Positions 17,627 through 26,878 are shown, numbered from the stretch's first letter. The stretch: DNA of 64,000 nt from Mesobacillus maritimus (GCF_023715205.1 NZ_JAMBNR010000002.1:248001-312000), one strand, 5' to 3'. Notes: a model not told the origin generated them from the letters alone. Program-made: numbers and translations.

Positions 17627-17640
17627 TGGTAGCGCTTACA
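17627..17640 (-). promoter_or_regulatory. CcpA cre site
   Basis: Read on the minus strand, TGTAAGCGCTACCA matches the cre consensus TGNAANCGNWNNCA at every fixed position. It sits directly after a TATAAT (17621-17626) and 50 bp before the fusion gene, where CcpA would block transcription when preferred sugars are present. Confidence 0.6.
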
Positions 17641-17690
17641 TAATTTAGTTTTAGTACAACAAATTTGATTTTAAAAGGAGGCATTTGTGG

Positions 17691-20294
17691 ATGGCAGATA
17701 AGCAACAAAACGTTCCAGTGTTGGATGCTGTGGTCGTAGGAGCTGGTTTTTCTGGATTGTACATGCTTCATCGACTGCGGGAAGCAGGATACGCAGTTCA
17801 GGTTTATGAAGCAGGGGATGATGTAGGTGGCACTTGGTATTGGAACCGCTACCCTGGTGCCCGATGTGACATCGAAAGTATTTACTATAATTATAGTTTT
17901 TCAGAAGAGATTTTGAACGAGTGGACATGGAGTGCCAGATACGCTGAACAGCCAGAAATCTTGCGCTACATCAATTTTGTGGCCGATAAATTGGACTTGC
18001 GCCGGGATATCCAGTTCAATACGCGTGTCACAGCTGCTCGCTACAATGAGCAAAACCGCAACTGGGAAATTCGCATGGACGACGGTACGCTCGTGATTAC
18101 CGAATATTTTATCACGGCACTTGGCTGTCTTTCTGCCTCCAATATCCCGAACCTGAAAGGCTTGGATGCTTTTAAAGGCGAGATGTATCACACAGGAAGA
18201 TGGCCGCATGAAAAGGTCGATTTTACCGGAAAACGTGTCGGCGTGATAGGCACAGGCTCCAGCGGCATTCAAGCGATTCCGGTGATTGCCAAAGAAGCTG
18301 GTCAACTCACCGTTTTTCAACGGACACCACAGTATAGCTCCCCTGCGCAAAATCATCCACTTGATACAGAAACCATCACCCAGACAAGAGAAAATTACGA
18401 AGAACTAAAACAACTCATGCGTTACTCGATGCATGGTGTACCGACCGTCCCTCGGATGCGCTCAGCCCTAGAGGATTCTCCTGAAGAACGAGAAAGACTC
18501 TATGAGAAAGCTTGGCAAGAGGGTGGCTTGTTTACACTCAGCTACAATTACAATGACATTGCGATTCTCCCTGAAGCCAATGAAACGGCTGCATCTTTTA
18601 TCCGCTCCAAGATCAAGCAGATTGTAGATGATCCTGAAACGGCACAAAAGCTGATGCCAACCTATTACTACGCGACAAAACGACCGATCATCGATACCAA
18701 CTATTATGAAACCTACAACCGAGAGAATGTCTCGCTTGTTGATTTAAAAGCAGAGTCAATTGTTGAACTTACTCCAAATGGAATCCAAACCACAAATGCT
18801 GAGTACGAACTGGATGTCATTGTGTTTGCCACCGGCTTTGACGCTATGACGGGTCCTTTATTTAAAATCGATATTCGCGGGAAAAACGATGTTTCGCTAA
18901 AAGAAAAATGGGAAGATGGGGCCAACTTAAAGACTTACCTTGGACTTGCCACTTCCGGATTCCCGAATCTATTTATGTTGACGGGACCACAGAGTCCATC
19001 GGTTCTTAGCAATATGATGGTCTCAATTGAGCAGCACGTGGATTGGGTTGCAGATTGTATGGATTACCAGCGTGAACATCAGTTGCAAGCTTTTGAGGCA
19101 ACGGTAGAAGCGGAAGAATTCTGGAGCCAGCAATGCCGCGCGATTGCTGACATGTCGCTGTTATCGAAAACAGATTCTTGGTATATGGGTGCCAACATTG
19201 AAGGCAAGCCGCGTGGATTCCTCGCTTTTGCCGGAGGTGTCGGGCTGTATCGATTGATTTGTGACGATGTCGCAGCAAGAGGGTATGAAGGCTTTACTTC
19301 AGAGTTAGCTTCTGGTGGGAATGATGAAAAATTAATTAAGGAGGGATTTTTCATGTCCAATATCGATCCACAAGCATGGTTTATTTTAAAACAAATGGAA
19401 GCTGCAGGTGGACCTCCGATGGAGCAGTTGACTCCTGAGCAGGCAAGAATGGCAGATTTCGGCCAGTTGGCTGGAGTTCCTGAAGAGGTAGCGAAGGTAG
19501 AAAACCGGACTATTCCTGTAGAAGGAGGGGAAATCCCTGTTCGGATTTATACGCCAGCTGGCGAAGGTCCATTCCCAGCGTTGGTGTACTACCATGGCGG
19601 AGGCTGGGTGATCGGGAACATGGATACAGTCGATGTTCCTTGCCGTTTGTTAGCAAACCGAGCGGGTTGTGTCGTCATATCGGTCGATTACCGCTTGGCT
19701 CCGGAGCACAAATTTCCGACGGCTGCTGAGGATGCCTATGCTGCAGCTAAGTGGGTCGCGGACAATGCTGTGTCTGTTGGGGTAGACCCTGAACGAATTG
19801 CCGTTGGTGGTGACAGTGCCGGTGGAAACCTAGCAACCGTTGTCGCTTTGATGGCACGCGATAAAGGAGGACCTTCACTCGCTTATCAAATGCTGATTTA
19901 TCCTGTGACCAACCATTCTTATGAAACCGATTCTTATCGAGAGAATGCGGAAGGCTACTTTTTAACTAAAAATACGATGGAATGGTTCTGGAATCATTAT
20001 TTACGTGATGAAAAGGATGGTCAAAATCCGTATGCTTCTCCTTTACTAGCAGAGGACGTAAGCGGACTTCCGCCGGCGCTGGTGATTACTGCAGGCTTTG
20101 ATCCACTACGAGATGAAGGCGAGGCCTATGCAGAACGTCTAATAGCGGCGGGTGTTCCAGTGGAAGCGAAACGTTACGAGGGGATGATTCACGGATTCTT
20201 CTGGATGCCAGGGGTGCTCGTTGAGGGGAATAATGCGATCAACCAGGCGGCGAATGCTTTGAAGAAGGCTTTTAGTAGTGTGAAAACGAGATAG
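17691..20294 (+). CDS. Baeyer-Villiger monooxygenase/esterase fusion
   Basis: This is one open frame of 867 residues. Residues 1-554 form a full class B flavoprotein monooxygenase: the FAD motif VVGAGFSGLY (near 15), the BVMO fingerprint FKGEMYHTGRWP (near 160) and the NADPH motif GVIGTGSSGI (near 185). Residues 555-867 form a full hormone-sensitive-lipase-type esterase: HGGGWVIG oxyanion hole, GGDSAGGN nucleophile elbow, DPLRDEGEAY and MIHGFFW completing the triad. Ketone to ester to acid plus alcohol is the obvious combined reaction. The start follows AAAAGGAGG. At the joint, AAGGAGGGA (19338-19346) lies 6 nt before ATG 19353, exactly where a separate esterase would begin, so internal initiation is likely. 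Confidence 0.9.
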   Translation: MADKQQNVPVLDAVVVGAGFSGLYMLHRLREAGYAVQVYEAGDDVGGTWYWNRYPGARCDIESIYYNYSFSEEILNEWTWSARYAEQPEILRYINFVADKLDLRRDIQFNTRVTAARYNEQNRNWEIRMDDGTLVITEYFITALGCLSASNIPNLKGLDAFKGEMYHTGRWPHEKVDFTGKRVGVIGTGSSGIQAIPVIAKEAGQLTVFQRTPQYSSPAQNHPLDTETITQTRENYEELKQLMRYSMHGVPTVPRMRSALEDSPEERERLYEKAWQEGGLFTLSYNYNDIAILPEANETAASFIRSKIKQIVDDPETAQKLMPTYYYATKRPIIDTNYYETYNRENVSLVDLKAESIVELTPNGIQTTNAEYELDVIVFATGFDAMTGPLFKIDIRGKNDVSLKEKWEDGANLKTYLGLATSGFPNLFMLTGPQSPSVLSNMMVSIEQHVDWVADCMDYQREHQLQAFEATVEAEEFWSQQCRAIADMSLLSKTDSWYMGANIEGKPRGFLAFAGGVGLYRLICDDVAARGYEGFTSELASGGNDEKLIKEGFFMSNIDPQAWFILKQMEAAGGPPMEQLTPEQARMADFGQLAGVPEEVAKVENRTIPVEGGEIPVRIYTPAGEGPFPALVYYHGGGWVIGNMDTVDVPCRLLANRAGCVVISVDYRLAPEHKFPTAAEDAYAAAKWVADNAVSVGVDPERIAVGGDSAGGNLATVVALMARDKGGPSLAYQMLIYPVTNHSYETDSYRENAEGYFLTKNTMEWFWNHYLRDEKDGQNPYASPLLAEDVSGLPPALVITAGFDPLRDEGEAYAERLIAAGVPVEAKRYEGMIHGFFWMPGVLVEGNNAINQAANALKKAFSSVKTR

Positions 20295-20404
20295 ATGGAT
20301 TTGGCTTGGGAGGATAAGGATTAGGATTACAGAACAGAGAGCCAACTAGATTGTAGAGGAACGGGGTTCTAGGTGAATATTGGATGACCTCTTATAAATA
20401 AAAC

Positions 20405-20443
20405 AGGAAATAGCTATCGAACTACGTCGACAGCTATTTCCCA
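20405..20443 (+). terminator. terminator
   Basis: GGAAATAGCT and AGCTATTTCC form a stem with extra pairing toward the loop. It is 110 bp after the fusion gene and has no T-run, so its efficiency is uncertain. Confidence 0.5.
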
Positions 20444-20471
20444 CTAGCCTTTCATAGAGAAGGGAGAACCT

Positions 20472-20493
20472 GGGACAAGGTGCCTCTGTCCCT
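20472..20493. repeat. GGGACA-type palindrome, degraded
   Basis: GGGACAAGGTGCC pairs imperfectly with CTGTCCC. It overlaps the stop end of the minus-strand lipoprotein gene. Confidence 0.5.
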
Positions 20494-21163
20494 AGCCCCC
20501 GGTGTGCGAACCGGCATGGCCTTGGTCTTCACCTTCTCCTTCCTCTTCTTCCATTTCTTCGAGCGCGTCTGGGTAGATGACCTCGTCAATGGTTTCTTTT
20601 GTGGCAGCATCTTCAACTGTGATTTTCACTTCATAGTCTTCCGGATCCACACCACTGAACAGCTGGTAGTACATTCCTGAAAGACCGAGGCCGAAGGTGG
20701 CAAATGCATCGAAGCTGTTTTCGAAAGCCTCTTTATCGACAATCATGGTAAAATCCGAAAATGAATCGTTGTAGGTAATATCTTTAATCGATGGATAGTC
20801 CTCACCGTTTTTCATCTCATCAATCGTACTAACCATTTCTGTCTTCATCTCTTGTAGCATTTCCTTGTGCTTCTTTTTCGACATTTTGTAGGTGAGGGAA
20901 CCATCTTTGTTTTTTGTGGCCTCAATACCATCTTTTTCTGCATCCGCTATGGTTTTGTTTAGGTCTTCCTCGTCTTCAAAAAAAGTAGCAGGTAAGGTAA
21001 TTTCTACATTTAATAGGCCCTTATCCACTTCAATTTCTTCACTGTTCTCATCAGCATTTTCCTTCCCTGCTGCATCTTGATCGGCTTTATCTTCATTAGC
21101 TCCAGAACAAGCTGCAAGCAATGCGATGATGAATAAGAAGGAAAACAAATTTTTTCTAATCAT
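20492..21163 (-). CDS. lipoprotein, unknown function
   Basis: This 223-residue protein has a lipoprotein signal peptide with lipobox LLAAC at residue 19. A Glu/Asp/Asn-rich linker follows, then a mixed domain (LNVEITLPATFFEDEEDLNK, then ITYNDSFSDFTMIVDKEAFE). The tail is very acidic and ends GHAGSHTGG. I recognise no enzyme or binding fold. A second lipoprotein gene lies 30 bp upstream on the same strand, so they are likely cotranscribed. Confidence 0.7.
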   Translation of the reverse strand: MIRKNLFSFLFIIALLAACSGANEDKADQDAAGKENADENSEEIEVDKGLLNVEITLPATFFEDEEDLNKTIADAEKDGIEATKNKDGSLTYKMSKKKHKEMLQEMKTEMVSTIDEMKNGEDYPSIKDITYNDSFSDFTMIVDKEAFENSFDAFATFGLGLSGMYYQLFSGVDPEDYEVKITVEDAATKETIDEVIYPDALEEMEEEEGEGEDQGHAGSHTGG

Positions 21164-21193
21164 AACATCTCTCCTAACAAGCTTTTTTCATGT

Positions 21194-21973
21194 TTACCAA
21201 GTCCAACCATATGCCTTAACCTCGACTGTTTTCACTTTGCCTGCAATCTCTCTTGGAACCTCTGGATAGCTTAAATCGAAACCTGCTTCACTACCAGGAT
21301 TCACACCTACATCTACTCCGCCATTTAAAACTCCTAATAAAGTTCCATCTTCAGCCAGTAACGCTGCTGAAATTCGAATGTCATCTTGTAATGAATCGGT
21401 TGTATTTTTTACAAGGCCGGTAACACGATAGGGAGAGGACATTTCATCTGTAGCAGCGATTCCTTTAACACCTGAAACCTCGAGTAAATTCGCATTCTCT
21501 TCCGTGGAATCAAAGGAAAAATTATATGTGGTCTCCTTATATTCACCAGGGTCTGTAACACCTTCCAGCATTGTGGTTTCAGAGATATAAGCTTGTTCAC
21601 CCGGAGCGACAATACTTGGGACAGAATAAATCATTGGAGCAGTACCTAAAATGCTTCCGTCTTTGCCTTTGAAGTTCATCTGTGTTTCCCCAATTTCAAT
21701 TGGAACCTCACCTGTGTTTTCAAATATAGCAGCAGAATGAATCCAAACTGTATCAATGGAGTCTTTCCAAGCTTGGCCAAAGGATTTTACAACCTCAAGC
21801 TTTGGCTCTGATTGTTCCTCATCTTCTTTTGTTGTTGATTCATTTTCCGTTGAGGCTTCTTGCTTGGAGGTTTCATCAGGAGAATTTGTATCTCCTGCAT
21901 GATTATCACCACCACAAGCAGCTAGCGAAAAAATAAGGCCTAATGCAAATAGAATCAAACAAAGCTTCTTCAC
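21194..21973 (-). CDS. lipoprotein with immunoglobulin-like (FxLYD-type) domain
   Basis: This protein of about 259 residues is read from a GTG that follows GAGGTGG. The lipobox is FSLAACGG. After a Thr/Glu-rich linker, two beta-rich repeats can be seen: VWIHSAAIFENTGEVPIEIG and YRVTGLVKNTTDSLQDDIRI. This is the pattern of FxLYD-type extracytoplasmic domains. Its ligand is unknown. It precedes the lipoprotein at 20492-21163. Confidence 0.65.
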   Translation of the reverse strand: MKKLCLILFALGLIFSLAACGGDNHAGDTNSPDETSKQEASTENESTTKEDEEQSEPKLEVVKSFGQAWKDSIDTVWIHSAAIFENTGEVPIEIGETQMNFKGKDGSILGTAPMIYSVPSIVAPGEQAYISETTMLEGVTDPGEYKETTYNFSFDSTEENANLLEVSGVKGIAATDEMSSPYRVTGLVKNTTDSLQDDIRISAALLAEDGTLLGVLNGGVDVGVNPGSEAGFDLSYPEVPREIAGKVKTVEVKAYGWTW

Positions 21974-22380
21974 GTAAACCACCTCAATTCCTTTCATGTT
22001 CTACAATCAGGGAAATCACTTATTAACATAAACAACTAGGAACAATTCATTCATTGGGTGGATGGATCTGACTGTCGAGCAATGTATCTGCCCGTAATGC
22101 TTATTTGGTAGAGGTACTTATAGTAATGGGGGCGTTGATTCAAGAAGGATTGATGCACTTTTTTGTTGAAATGGTTAACCTATAGAGGTGTTTAGTTGCA
22201 GGAATGCCAGTGTAACTGCTTAACAAAGAAGAGTTACATTTGTTAGTGGGTCATCGGCTGTGCATAAAGAAGGTCTAAGCTTATCAGGATTGAAAATTTA
22301 ACAGAAATGTTGAAAGAATAAGTATAATTTGGCTTCAGCTATCCGTCTTATTCATGTAAACAGGTTAGGAGGGGCATGGA
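21974..22380. other. intergenic region, no gene seen
   Basis: 407 bp between divergent genes. I see a weak hairpin near 22134-22165 resembling the terminator at 47019, and nothing else recognisable. Confidence 0.4.
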
Positions 22381-23316
22381 ATGGAAAAAACACCAAATAA
22401 TGATTTCATTGTAGAAACAAGAAAATTGAAAAATCGTTTTGAGGAAATGATTCAACCTTTTTCTTCAGATTTGTGGAACTATTGCCGGTATGTTACAGGC
22501 TCAGCTTGGGATGGAGAGGACCTTTTTCAGGATACGATGATTAAATCTTTTGGTTTGCTGCCTCAACAATGGGACAAAGTCATTGATAAGAAGAGCTATC
22601 TCTTTAGGATTGCGACAAACACATGGTTGGATCAGTGCAGAAGACGAAAAAAAGAGATTGGAAGTTTAGAAGAAATTGCTGAGAAAAGTATTGATATCAC
22701 AGATTGCTTAATTTTAGAGGAAGTCTTGATCTCACTTCAGGAACACTTTACACCTAAGCAGACAACATCATTTCTTTTATTTGATGTCTTTCATTTTAAT
22801 GCGGATGAAGTAGCAGGAATTGTAAAAAGCACTCCAGGAGGTGTCTATGCAACCGTTCAGCGTGTAAGGAAGAAAATCCAACTTATTGATTTTTCAAAAC
22901 CGAAACAAGGAACAACGGTAGAAAAAACAAATAATGAAACAATCAAAGCTTATTTAAAAGCTTTTAATGATGGCGATTTAGAGGGTATGCTTAGTCTTTA
23001 CAGTGATCATGCACAAAACGAAGCCTATCTTGGTTTTCAGGAATTTAATAAGAATGAAATTCGGAAGGGTTCGCTCAGATTTGGCTTGCCGGGACACACT
23101 GCTGAAGAAGTTATCCTATGGAATAAACCCGTTATTATTGTCTTTTCCAATGCAGGGGAGGCCCCAGAAATTCATGATATTCAAATCCATGAAGTTGAAA
23201 ACGGGAAAATTGTAAGTAGTAAAAGCTATTTCTTCCGAAAGGAGTTCATTTTCGCAGCTGCAACAGACCTCGGTTTTAAAGTACAGATGGTGAAGCCACC
23301 TGTTAATTGGAGTTAA
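22381..23316 (+). CDS. ECF sigma factor with SnoaL-like C-terminal domain
   Basis: This 311-residue protein has sigma-70 region 2 (LWNYCRYVTGSAWDGEDLFQ, then SYLFRIATNTWLDQCRRR) and region 4 (FLLFDVFHFNADEVAGIVKS, then VYATVQRVRKKIQ). After about residue 190, a SnoaL/NTF2-like domain (NETIKAYLKAFNDGDLEGML) continues to the end. This is the SigJ-like ECF group, in which the extra domain replaces a separate anti-sigma factor. No anti-sigma gene is adjacent. AGGAGGGGC precedes the ATG. Confidence 0.85.
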   Translation: MEKTPNNDFIVETRKLKNRFEEMIQPFSSDLWNYCRYVTGSAWDGEDLFQDTMIKSFGLLPQQWDKVIDKKSYLFRIATNTWLDQCRRRKKEIGSLEEIAEKSIDITDCLILEEVLISLQEHFTPKQTTSFLLFDVFHFNADEVAGIVKSTPGGVYATVQRVRKKIQLIDFSKPKQGTTVEKTNNETIKAYLKAFNDGDLEGMLSLYSDHAQNEAYLGFQEFNKNEIRKGSLRFGLPGHTAEEVILWNKPVIIVFSNAGEAPEIHDIQIHEVENGKIVSSKSYFFRKEFIFAAATDLGFKVQMVKPPVNWS

Positions 23317-23398
23317 GTGGAAGATAGAAATCATAACTCATTTTATTTGAAGATCTGTTTTAAGGGACTAAGGGGTACGAGGATAGCTTTGCTGTGTA

Positions 23399-23449
23399 TT
23401 TCGTAAATCAACTTTAGGATCTTAACAATAATGTTTACGAAAACAGGCT
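23399..23449 (+). repeat. MITE-like repeat remnant
   Basis: Only the 3' part is left: CGTAAATCAACTTTAGGA, then TTACGAAAACAGGCT. Confidence 0.5.
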
Positions 23450-23466
23450 TATGAAAAAAATCCAGT

Positions 23467-23952
23467 TCACTCACTGGATTTAGGTTTAGATAAATCGGGT
23501 TCCGATGGTTTTTCGATAAACATTTGAAAACCATAGTTCAAAAGAGCGAGTGAGTAAGAAATGAGAAACAGGATGGTAGAGTTAAACTTTTTCAATTGAT
23601 AATGACCAATTTTTTGAAAAAATGCACTTAAGGGATAGGCAAAAACTAAATCCATTATGAAATTACAAATTGCATATAGAGAGAATTTTCCATATGTAAA
23701 ATGAAACACCCATAAATTCATGGTGAAAAATGGCCCAAATATAAAGGCTATGGCATCAAAGATCATATATTTGGTTCCTCCTTTTACCTTCCACCATTTA
23801 AACAGTAGGTTTAGGAGGGTTTGAATTAATAAAATACATGAGCAAAATAGTGTAACCGGTAAATATTTTTTAAAGGATTGCTTCGGTAGAAAGAAACCTA
23901 TAAGAGCCCACATGATAATAGCATTTATGATTCGAAAGAAATTTGCTAGCAT
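23467..23952 (-). CDS. CBO0543-like integral membrane protein
   Basis: This protein of about 161 residues starts MLANFFRIINAIIMWALIG; the ATG at 23952 lies 8 nt after AAAGGA. It has four to five hydrophobic helices and the pattern KGGTKYMIFDAIAFIFGPFF, then LYAICNFIMDLVFAYPLSAF, which matches the CBO0543 family common in spore formers. The function is unknown. Confidence 0.65.
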   Translation of the reverse strand: MLANFFRIINAIIMWALIGFFLPKQSFKKYLPVTLFCSCILLIQTLLNLLFKWWKVKGGTKYMIFDAIAFIFGPFFTMNLWVFHFTYGKFSLYAICNFIMDLVFAYPLSAFFQKIGHYQLKKFNSTILFLISYSLALLNYGFQMFIEKPSEPDLSKPKSSE

Positions 23953-23978
23953 TAGAACCATTCCTTTTAAATTTATAT

Positions 23979-24160
23979 GGCTCTTTTCTCACACTTTGTT
24001 GCTTTTCAACAAAAAATACTCTGAAACTGCTAGGTTATTCATAAAAGTAGCTACATTTTATGAGAAAAGAGCTTGCAAACTAATTTTAAACATTAAAAAT
24101 GGCTACTATTTGGTTTAAATCGGCTTTAGGATTTTAACAACAATCTTTACGAAAACAGCC
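23979..24160 (+). repeat. MITE-like repeat, copy 6, full length
   Basis: 182 bp from GGCTCTTTTCTCACAC to CTTTACGAAAACAGCC. Flanks are ATTTATAT and ATTAATAT (7 of 8). Its interior differs from copies 5, 9 and 11 (subfamily B in the findings). Confidence 0.85.
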
Positions 24161-24334
24161 ATTAATATAGAATAGCGTTTGTCATAAGAATGTATTTTAT
24201 TAATTTTTCTAAAAGGAAATTGATAGGAACTGCAGAGCTTTCTATTTGTGTAAAAAATGCCATCCTTCAAGAAGGAAGTGTGTCACTTCTTATTGAATTT
24301 AGATTGGAGATTGTTTAAAAGGGGATGAAGCTGT

Positions 24335-24541
24335 TTGAGTGTGGAGGAAGGATTAAAAATAACGGAATGGCTGGCTTATTATTTTACACCAGTATTTTGC
24401 ATTGTTTTTGTTTTGAATTGCGTGAGTTTAGCTAAAAAAATAAAAAGAGAAGAAAATACGGCTAAAAACACAGTTTGGATAACCATTTCGTTTATTTTGA
24501 TCGTTTACTCAATCATGAGTGTAGCAGCATTAAGTTATTGA
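24335..24541 (+). CDS. small two-helix membrane protein
   Basis: This 68-residue protein starts at TTG after AAAAGGGGATGAAGCTG. It has helices at about residues 14-32 and 46-66, separated by the basic loop KKIKREENTAKN. It resembles the similarly sized gene 109 bp downstream in layout but not in sequence. The function is unknown. Confidence 0.5.
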   Translation: MSVEEGLKITEWLAYYFTPVFCIVFVLNCVSLAKKIKREENTAKNTVWITISFILIVYSIMSVAALSY

Positions 24542-24649
24542 ACTAGCGTATCCTTTGGTTCAATAATAAAAGGGACGGGTTGAAGAGAGGTAAGATTATA
24601 AAAGATACAATAATCATAATTTTTTAACTTTTAAGAGGAAGTGTTTTGA

Positions 24650-24877
24650 ATGGAACAACTAGCTTTAACGGGGTCAATAGGAATTTGGATCGGGATCTTC
24701 TCAGCTTTATTGTTAGCTGCATGTTTGTATTTTACTCTTACATACTTTGAACACCTAAAACAAGGAGATGAACGTCTGATAAAACAGTCAAAGCTCTTTG
24801 CGGTAATTTCTCTTTTTCTTGCTTTAGGAGTTCCTGGGTTTTATCAATTATACCTATTCAATCAAATGATGTTATGA
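24650..24877 (+). CDS. small two-helix membrane protein
   Basis: This 75-residue protein starts MEQLALTGSIGIWIGIFSAL after AAGAGGAAGTGTTTTGA. It has two helices (6-30 and 47-66) with a charged loop HLKQGDERLIKQSK. The family was not recognised. A strong terminator follows. Confidence 0.55.
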   Translation: MEQLALTGSIGIWIGIFSALLLAACLYFTLTYFEHLKQGDERLIKQSKLFAVISLFLALGVPGFYQLYLFNQMML

Positions 24878-24905
24878 GTAGTTTATTTGTGAATAGTTAA
24901 GAAAA

Positions 24906-24949
24906 AAGGCCAGACCCTATTTGTCAAATCAAATAGGGTCTGGCCTTTA
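24906..24949 (+). terminator. strong Rho-independent terminator
   Basis: AAGGCCAGACCCTATTTG pairs perfectly with CAAATAGGGTCTGGCCTT over a 6-nt loop, followed by a short T-run. Confidence 0.9.
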
Positions 24950-25140
24950 ATTAGTTTCCCTTTTTAAATTTCATAATCTATTCTCCAACGTTACGAAAAC
25001 AGCCTTCTTATTACGCTATGTGCCAAACTCAAACCTAAACCCTTTATTTACCCTCGTCCAATAGTGTTGGGAAATTGTCCCACATTAAATCCCTTTTTAT
25101 GGGGATAATACCAACAGTTAAAAAAACTGGAGGTATTTTA

Positions 25141-26139
25141 ATGGAGACTCATCATATTCGTTTAACTTCGTCCGAAGTAGGTGGCTTGTGGGCAAATTAT
25201 ATAGCTGACTCCATGTTTGTATGTGTTTATAAGTATTATTTAGCTAAAGTCGAAGATGAGGAAACGAAGAAAATCTTAGAGCATGCCCTGGATGTATCTC
25301 AACAGCATGTACAAGTGGTTACAAAAATTTTCAAGGAAGAAGGTCATGCGATCCCTCTTGGGTTTACTGAAAACGATGTGAATGTGGATGCTCCGAGGCT
25401 TTTTTCGGATGAGTTCTTTTTATTTTATACAAAACATATGACTAAAGGGGCTTTAGTAACCTACGGTGCCATTTTGCCCCATACCTTTCGTAAGGACATT
25501 CGAGAACACTTCATGTCTTGTATCTCTTCTACTATGGAATTATTTAATGAAACAACAGATTTACTTCTCTCCAAAGGGATAGAAGTTCGGTCTCCTTATA
25601 TTCCTTATCTTCAAGAAGTAGATATGGTTGAAAAACAACACTTTTTAGCGGGGTGGATGGGGAAACAGAGACCTCTAAGTGCTGCAGAGATTACTCACCT
25701 CTACTCGAATGTACAAACAAACCATATGGGTACATCGGTTATAACTGGTTTCGCTCAGGTTGCGAACTCAAAGGAAATTCGCGATTATTTCAGAAGGGGG
25801 ATAGTGATTGCAAAGAAACAAATTGAAGTGTTTAGTAAATACTTACATGAAAATAATCTCCCTGTACCTGTAACCTGGGATGCAGAAGTTCAAGATATTA
25901 CGGAATCCCCCTTTTCTGATAAATTAATGCTCTATCAAATTTCGATGATGACGGCTGCGGGGATGGGGAACTACGGAACGGCCATATCTGCTAGTCCAAG
26001 ACGTGACATTGCCGCTGATTATGTACGATTGCAAGGAGAAATTGGACTTTACGCAGAGGACGGGTTAAATCTCCAAATTAAGCATGCCTGGATGGAAAGA
26101 CCTCCTCATGCAGCAGACAGAGATGAGTTAATGAAGTAA
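25141..26139 (+). CDS. DUF3231 family protein
   Basis: This protein of about 332 residues starts at the ATG after TGGAGGTATTTTA. It has two halves of similar design, each a ferritin-like four-helix pattern: residues 1-160 with SEVGGLWANYIADSMFVCVY, and 165-332 with TNHMGTSVITGFAQVANSKE. DUF3231 proteins are widespread in Bacillus and their biochemical role is not established. The gene stands alone. A truncated end of the MITE (TTACGAAAACAGCC, about 24990-25005) lies upstream. Confidence 0.75.
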   Translation: METHHIRLTSSEVGGLWANYIADSMFVCVYKYYLAKVEDEETKKILEHALDVSQQHVQVVTKIFKEEGHAIPLGFTENDVNVDAPRLFSDEFFLFYTKHMTKGALVTYGAILPHTFRKDIREHFMSCISSTMELFNETTDLLLSKGIEVRSPYIPYLQEVDMVEKQHFLAGWMGKQRPLSAAEITHLYSNVQTNHMGTSVITGFAQVANSKEIRDYFRRGIVIAKKQIEVFSKYLHENNLPVPVTWDAEVQDITESPFSDKLMLYQISMMTAAGMGNYGTAISASPRRDIAADYVRLQGEIGLYAEDGLNLQIKHAWMERPPHAADRDELMK

Positions 26140-26272
26140 AGACATATTGATTAAGATGGAGAAGAATTAAGGAATGAAACAATGAAGCGAACGCTAAAAC
26201 CTAATGAATGGGATGAGAAATTTCGCCTATATAAATGGAACAAAAAAATCATAAAAAGAGGGTTAAACAAAT

Positions 26273-26719
26273 GTGAATCCAAAAGAAAATTTGTTATGGA
26301 ACATTGCTCTTCCAGGCTTCGGTCAACTACTTAACGGAAAGCTTCTAAAAGGGATATTCTTTATTGTGTTGGAAATGATCATTAATGTTCAATCCCATTT
26401 TAATAAGATTATTTACTTTAGTTTTAATGGAGAGATAAGTAAAGCCATTGATCATACTGAATACCAATGGCTCATGTTTTATCCTTGTGTTTACTTCTTT
26501 TCAATGTGGGATGCCTATAAGGATGCAGGTGGAGGGAAAGATCCTTATTCCTATTTACCATTTGTGATGTGTGCGTATTTTGTTACTGTTGGGCTGATGT
26601 ATTCAGCAAAAGTAAGGATATTTGGAATCTGTTTGGGAACCGTTTGGTTTCCGATGTTATGTGTCATTCCTGGGGTTTTTATTGGGGTTTTACTAAAAAG
26701 GATCTTAAGTCATCTATAG
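26273..26719 (+). CDS. hypothetical multi-helix membrane protein
   Basis: This 148-residue protein starts at GTG after AAAGAGGG. Its opening, LLWNIALPGFGQLLNGKLLK, is the PGxGQ...G.xxKG pattern of TM2-like and DUF5683-like proteins, followed by three more hydrophobic stretches. A short upstream frame (26182, MKRTLKPNEWDEKFRLYKWN) overlaps its start and might be a leader peptide. The function is unknown. Confidence 0.55.
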   Translation: MNPKENLLWNIALPGFGQLLNGKLLKGIFFIVLEMIINVQSHFNKIIYFSFNGEISKAIDHTEYQWLMFYPCVYFFSMWDAYKDAGGGKDPYSYLPFVMCAYFVTVGLMYSAKVRIFGICLGTVWFPMLCVIPGVFIGVLLKRILSHL

Positions 26720-26852
26720 TGAGTGTTGATCTTTGGCGTATACTCAAATGATAGTTGAAGTAGTATTTTAACAGTGATGATTTCTTCCTAAGTTGATTTA
26801 TCTAAAAAAATTCTAAAGTATAAAACCTTTCTAAAACAGGAACTTATAATTT

Positions 26853-26876
26853 GCTGCCAGATGGCAGTTTTTTTAT
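26853..26876 (+). terminator. terminator
   Basis: CTGCCA and TGGCAG close around a 2-nt loop and are followed by seven T residues. Confidence 0.7.
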
Positions 26877-26878
26877 TT

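Noticed and set aside
26182-26334. Possible 50-codon leader peptide before the 26273 gene
   Set aside because: It has a moderate ribosome binding site (AAGGAATGAAACA) but overlaps the next gene and its composition is not convincing.
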